5,016 nucleotides of DNA from an uncultured Bacilli bacterium. GTDB lineage: Bacteria > Bacillota_I > Bacilli_A > RF39 > UBA660. Location: positions 1-5,016 of the forward strand of contig CANQSC010000072.1 of the NCBI GenBank assembly GCA_947626445.1. Reading direction: 5' to 3'. This document shows positions 4,848-5,016 of this stretch, one piece after another (the first letter of the stretch is position 1; every line of letters starts with the position of its first letter). A program made the translations under genes and the position numbers. Below the pieces are notes generated by a model. The model worked only from the letters and a program-made list of their open reading frames with translations, was not told where the DNA came from and made no database searches.

Positions 4848-4884
4848 AAAACACTATCTATAAAAATTGGTAGTGTTTTATTAT
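4848..4884 (+). terminator. Intrinsic terminator of the tnpV unit
   Basis: AAAACACTATC (4848-4858) pairs with GGTAGTGTTTT (4869-4879), 11 pairs including one G.T, around a 10-base loop. TTATT follows. It starts 6 nt after the last stop codon. The A-rich left arm means that it could also work on the minus strand. Confidence 0.75.
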
Positions 4885-5016
4885 TGGGATTATAAATCAT
4901 GTCTAGCAAGCACTGAATTTTTACTCCCCTACAAAATTCTTATGTGGAAAATCCCAATCCCTTTTAATATTAGGTTAAACTAGATGCTTTTATTTTAATT
5001 TCCAAATCTTTTATTT

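Overview
The window comes from an AT-rich, low-GC Gram-positive bacterium (Bacillota) that very probably forms endospores. It carries a GerQ-type spore coat gene and, facing it, a collagen-like surface protein of the BclA/exosporium type. The standard genetic code is in use: Trp is TGG and TGA terminates frames. I cannot name the species. The A+T-rich, short-gene style and the TnpV remnant fit a gut-type Bacilli or Clostridia relative (inference).

Layout. Positions 1-212 are non-coding leader with a sigma-A-like promoter match inside a long-range inverted repeat. gerQ (213-572, +) ends in a compact intrinsic terminator. The collagen-like gene (618-1691, -) converges on gerQ. Upstream of it lies a 451-bp gap (1692-2142) with a distinctly less AT-rich segment (about 1816-1960) that folds into several hairpins and looks like an undescribed structured RNA or an insertion-sequence end. 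Next comes a PHP-domain metal-dependent phosphoesterase (2143-3030, -).

From 3048 to 3923 the sequence is a mosaic of a repeated regulatory module. Three palindromes share a CCACA...TGTGG core. On the minus strand each carries a -35-like hexamer (TTGACT or TTTACT) in its loop, with a -10-like hexamer 17 bp further on. The modules sit upstream of the PHP gene, of a 23-codon ORF, and of a decayed, frameshifted gene fragment (3341-3804). Two of the three also share a distal 29-bp box at constant spacing, so this looks like a duplicated, palindrome-overlapped promoter whose genes have been truncated between copies.

From about 3970 to the end the window holds mobile-element debris. There is an orphan minus-strand terminator with an adjoining second hairpin, then a TnpV-family gene broken by one frameshift (4185-4531, +). 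A second gene, frameshifted near its 5' end (about 4537-4842, +), is followed by a strong terminator (4848-4879). The last 137 bases hold no supportable intact gene.

Taken together, the left half is a spore-surface locus. The right half is a decaying accessory segment, whose most interesting content is the repeated palindromic promoter module rather than any intact protein.
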